From Anaeromyces robustus (Eukaryota > Neocallimastigomycota > Neocallimastigomycetes > Neocallimastigales > Neocallimastigaceae): 35,000 nucleotides of DNA. Location of the stretch: contig MCFG01000064.1 of assembly GCA_002104895.1 (NCBI GenBank), positions 2,501 to 37,500 on the forward strand. Reading direction: 5' to 3'. Made by a program: the position numbers and the translations under genes. The number at the start of each line of letters is the position of its first letter. Position 1 is the stretch's first letter. The notes beneath the pieces were generated by a model. That model was given only the letters and a program-made list of their open reading frames with translations, made no database searches and was not told the DNA's origin. This document shows, one piece after another, positions 32,328 through 35,000 of the stretch.

Positions 32328-35000
32328 TTTTTTCTTTCATATATTTATCGTTTTAACTTTTTATTCTAATTTTTTTTTTTTTAATTCTATTTTATTTTTA
32401 TTTTATTTTTGTATAAATTCACATTAATTTTTTTTTTTTTTTTATTTTTTAATTATTATATTATGGATATATATGATTATTTGGTTAAATTAAAATTATA
32501 AAATTAATATAGTAAATAATAAAATTAATAAAATTATATAATTATTAAAAATAAAATGTATAATAATATATTAAAATAAAATAAAGAATTATGTAATATG
32601 TACGGTAAAAATTAGGTTACACGAGGTACGGATTTTATTAAAAAGTTTTAAAAATTAATAAGTAATTATAATGTATATTATTTTATTTAATAATATATAT
32701 TATTTTATTTTAATAATAATCTATTTAATAATTAATTTAAAATTAATAAAATTAACGAATGAAATAATGTAAAAATAAATAAATATATAAATAAATTAAA
32801 AATAAATAAATTGAACATATTAAATTATGACAGAATGGAACAAAATTAAGCAAAAAATAAGAAAAAAAGAAAAAAGGAAGAATAAATAATAAATAAATAA
32901 ATAAATAAATGAAAAACATATAAATATATAAATTTATAAATAAATAGATAATTTTATTAATACATTTACTTTAATATATGTAGTTATTTCATTATCAAAA
33001 TATATTCTGTATTTTCTATAATTTTAGAATTTATTTTCAAGAGTTATTTAAAATATATATATATATTTTCTTTTGTGTTAAATTGTTTTAATGGTATATT
33101 AAATTTATCCTAGATATTTTATCATTAATATTTTACATTTTAGGAAATCCTACTGTGTCGTATGATAACTATTTAATATCAAAAGAAAACATTTTTGGAA
33201 ATAAAATTTTTTATCAGAATCGATAGTAATAATAATTTTAAATAAATAATTAATTTAATACATTTTTTTTTGATTTGAATAATTAATGTATATCATTCCA
33301 AAAAAAGTAAGTTTATGTAATGTAATTAATATTACAATTATTACAAATATAAAATTAATTTTTATCATTAAAACTTTATGTTTTGTATATAAAGTTTATT
33401 TTATATTGTTTAAATATAATTCAAGTACAAAATCAAAATCAGAACAAATTAATAATTTTTCGATACAACATTTAATTATAGAATAAATAAAAAGAATACA
33501 AAAAGAAAAAAAGAAAAAAGAAAAAAAAATACAATAAAATAAATAAATGAATGGATGAATAAATAAATAAATAAATAAATAATAAATACTTAAAAGGAAT
33601 TATAAATTATAAAAATAGATATAAAATGTTTTATAGAGAATAATTACAAAAAAAAAAAAAAAATACAAAAGGACTATAATTTTAATAAATATGAATTTTG
33701 GAATTCTAATATATAATAATAATAATGACTTGTATTTTTAAATTTATATAATAAATACAATTTTTAATATTAATTAAATGATATTTAAAAGATATAAATA
33801 TTATTATAAAATTGTTAAATATTATTATTTATTAAATATGAAAAGTGATTATAATAAATACAATAGGTAATTGTAAATAATAATCTTTTTTTTTTTTTTT
33901 TTTTTTTTTTTTATTAAAAAAAATATTTGTGTATAGTTTATAATCATAAAAATAATTGTAACTAATATCTTTTTTTTTAAAAAAAAATATTTGTGTATAA
34001 TTTATATTATTATGTTTATAGTATAATTAGTAATTAGTCAGAGATAACTTTTTTTTTTTGAACTATTCTTTTTTACATATATTTAGGAAATTGGCCAAAA
34101 TTATAAAGTAAAAATTACTAAAAGAGTTACACTACAGAAAAAAAAAATTAATAACATATTTGATATAATATTTTGTGTAACATAAATCAAAAAATTTTTA
34201 CTAGAAATGAATTCAATAAAATAAAATATTCTACTAGTAAAATTTGTAAAATTTTTAAATGATAAAAAATCTACTTATTTATTATATATTATTAACATGA
34301 CCATTATGAAAATAGTATAATAATAAATAATAAATAATAATAATAATAATAATAATGATAATAATAATAATAATAATAATAATAGTAGTAGTAGTAGTAG
34401 TAGTAAATAATGTAAATAATAATAATAATTATAATAATAATAATAAATAATATTGATAGAAACGTAAAAAAAACTATTTTGTTATAATTTATTATTAAAA
34501 ATATAAATTATAATATTTTATCTATAATTATTATTATTTTTTCAAAAAATTATATACATGATAAATGAAAAATAAAAAATGAAATGTCAGTAAAATGTAT
34601 CACCATATATTTTTTTTCTTTATATGGTAAAGTAAGTACAATCACTTATTAAGTATATAATAATTATATTAACAATACTTTATTTATTTTGATTTTTTTT
34701 TATACTCTATGACCTTATTATGAAAATACTGTAGGAATTAATTATTAAAGAAATATATTTTTTTTACCTTTATTTTTTTAATTATTATATAAATCGTGTT
34801 TTATAAAAATTAAAATTTATACAATAAAAATATAGATTTAAGTATACATTAAAAATATAAAAATAATAAAAAAAAATAATTAAAAAGAATATTAAAATAA
34901 TATATATATTGATATTACTTATTAAAAAAAAAGGAATTAGATATAATATAAATATTAAAAAAGAGGAATTAGAAATACTATAAATATTAAAAAAAAAAAG
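32328..35000. other. AT-rich terminal region, no convincing gene
   Basis: About 2.7 kb, including the upstream region of the Asn-rich membrane protein. It holds AAAT runs, a poly-T run near 33889-33912, and a short near-duplicate (AAATATTTGTGTATA at about 33921 and 33986). It also has an AAT/AGT microsatellite (34320-34450). Two short exon-like openings after TTTAG or TTAG (33144-33226 and 34087-34185) have slightly richer codons but no partners, so I do not call genes. Confidence 0.55.
34320..34450. repeat. AAT microsatellite with an AGT block
   Basis: AAT trinucleotide arrays flank about seven AGT units at 34384-34404. The switch of repeat unit inside one array is typical of point mutation followed by slippage. 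Confidence 0.9.

Noticed and set aside
33144-33226. Exon-like segment after TTTAG reading NPTVSYDNYLISKENIFGN then stop
   Set aside because: Codon composition is suggestive of an exon or gene remnant, but no upstream exon, start or homologue pattern could be found.
34087-34185. Exon-like segment after TTTAG reading EIGQNYKVKITKRVTLQ then stop
   Set aside because: It is too short and isolated. Nearby GTTACAC/GTGTAAC and TTTTACTAG/CTAGTAAAA inverted pairs were considered as transposon ends, but they are short and unflanked by duplications.

Overview
The window is a very AT-rich nuclear eukaryotic segment with long A/T homopolymers, AAT/AAAT microsatellites, and short AT introns with GT..AG ends. 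Its features best fit an anaerobic gut fungus (Neocallimastigomycota): islands of coding sequence in near-GC-free intergenic DNA, many introns per gene, one-LRR-per-exon surface proteins, and an intron-bearing gene resembling a bacterial PanP-type decarboxylase. That assignment is inference. Dictyostelium-like amoebae share the base composition but usually have fewer introns.

Layout, left to right. (1) 94-435 (+): the last two exons of ribosomal protein uS15/RPS13. (2) 2648-3669 (-): a putative secreted or membrane protein with a peptidoglycan-binding-like domain and a C-terminal transmembrane helix, whose reading frame is broken at an A8 run. (3) 5619-8867 (+): a ten-exon secreted surface protein with a signal peptide split over three exons, a Cys-containing ectodomain, a Thr-rich stalk and four plant-type LRRs, each on its own exon. 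(4) 8868-15477: a 6.6-kb stretch without a recognisable gene, holding a two-type 66/70-bp minisatellite and other tandem repeats. (5) 15680-18898 (+): a seven-exon PLP-dependent aspartate/glutamate decarboxylase of the PanP type. (6) 20644-26117 (-): a nine-exon cyclin K/L-like transcriptional cyclin with a roughly 500-residue RS domain. (7) 27884-29386 (+): a seven-exon Nudix hydrolase of the diphosphoinositol-polyphosphate phosphohydrolase (Aps1/Ddp1/DIPP) type. (8) about 29912-30455 (-): the RNA subunit of nuclear RNase P, recognised from its conserved core and enlarged by AT-rich helices and an AT-rich insertion. (9) 31395-32327 (-): an Asn-rich single-pass membrane protein of unknown function. 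(10) 32328-35000: AT-rich DNA with no convincing gene.

No operon-like or pathway clustering is visible. The genes are independent housekeeping and regulatory genes (ribosome, tRNA processing, inositol pyrophosphate turnover, transcription/splicing cyclin, beta-alanine or GABA synthesis) mixed with lineage-specific surface proteins. All multi-exon models were assembled by eye from GT/AG sites, phase continuity and protein resemblance. For the LRR, decarboxylase, cyclin and Nudix genes every junction keeps frame and the summed exon length is a whole number of codons.
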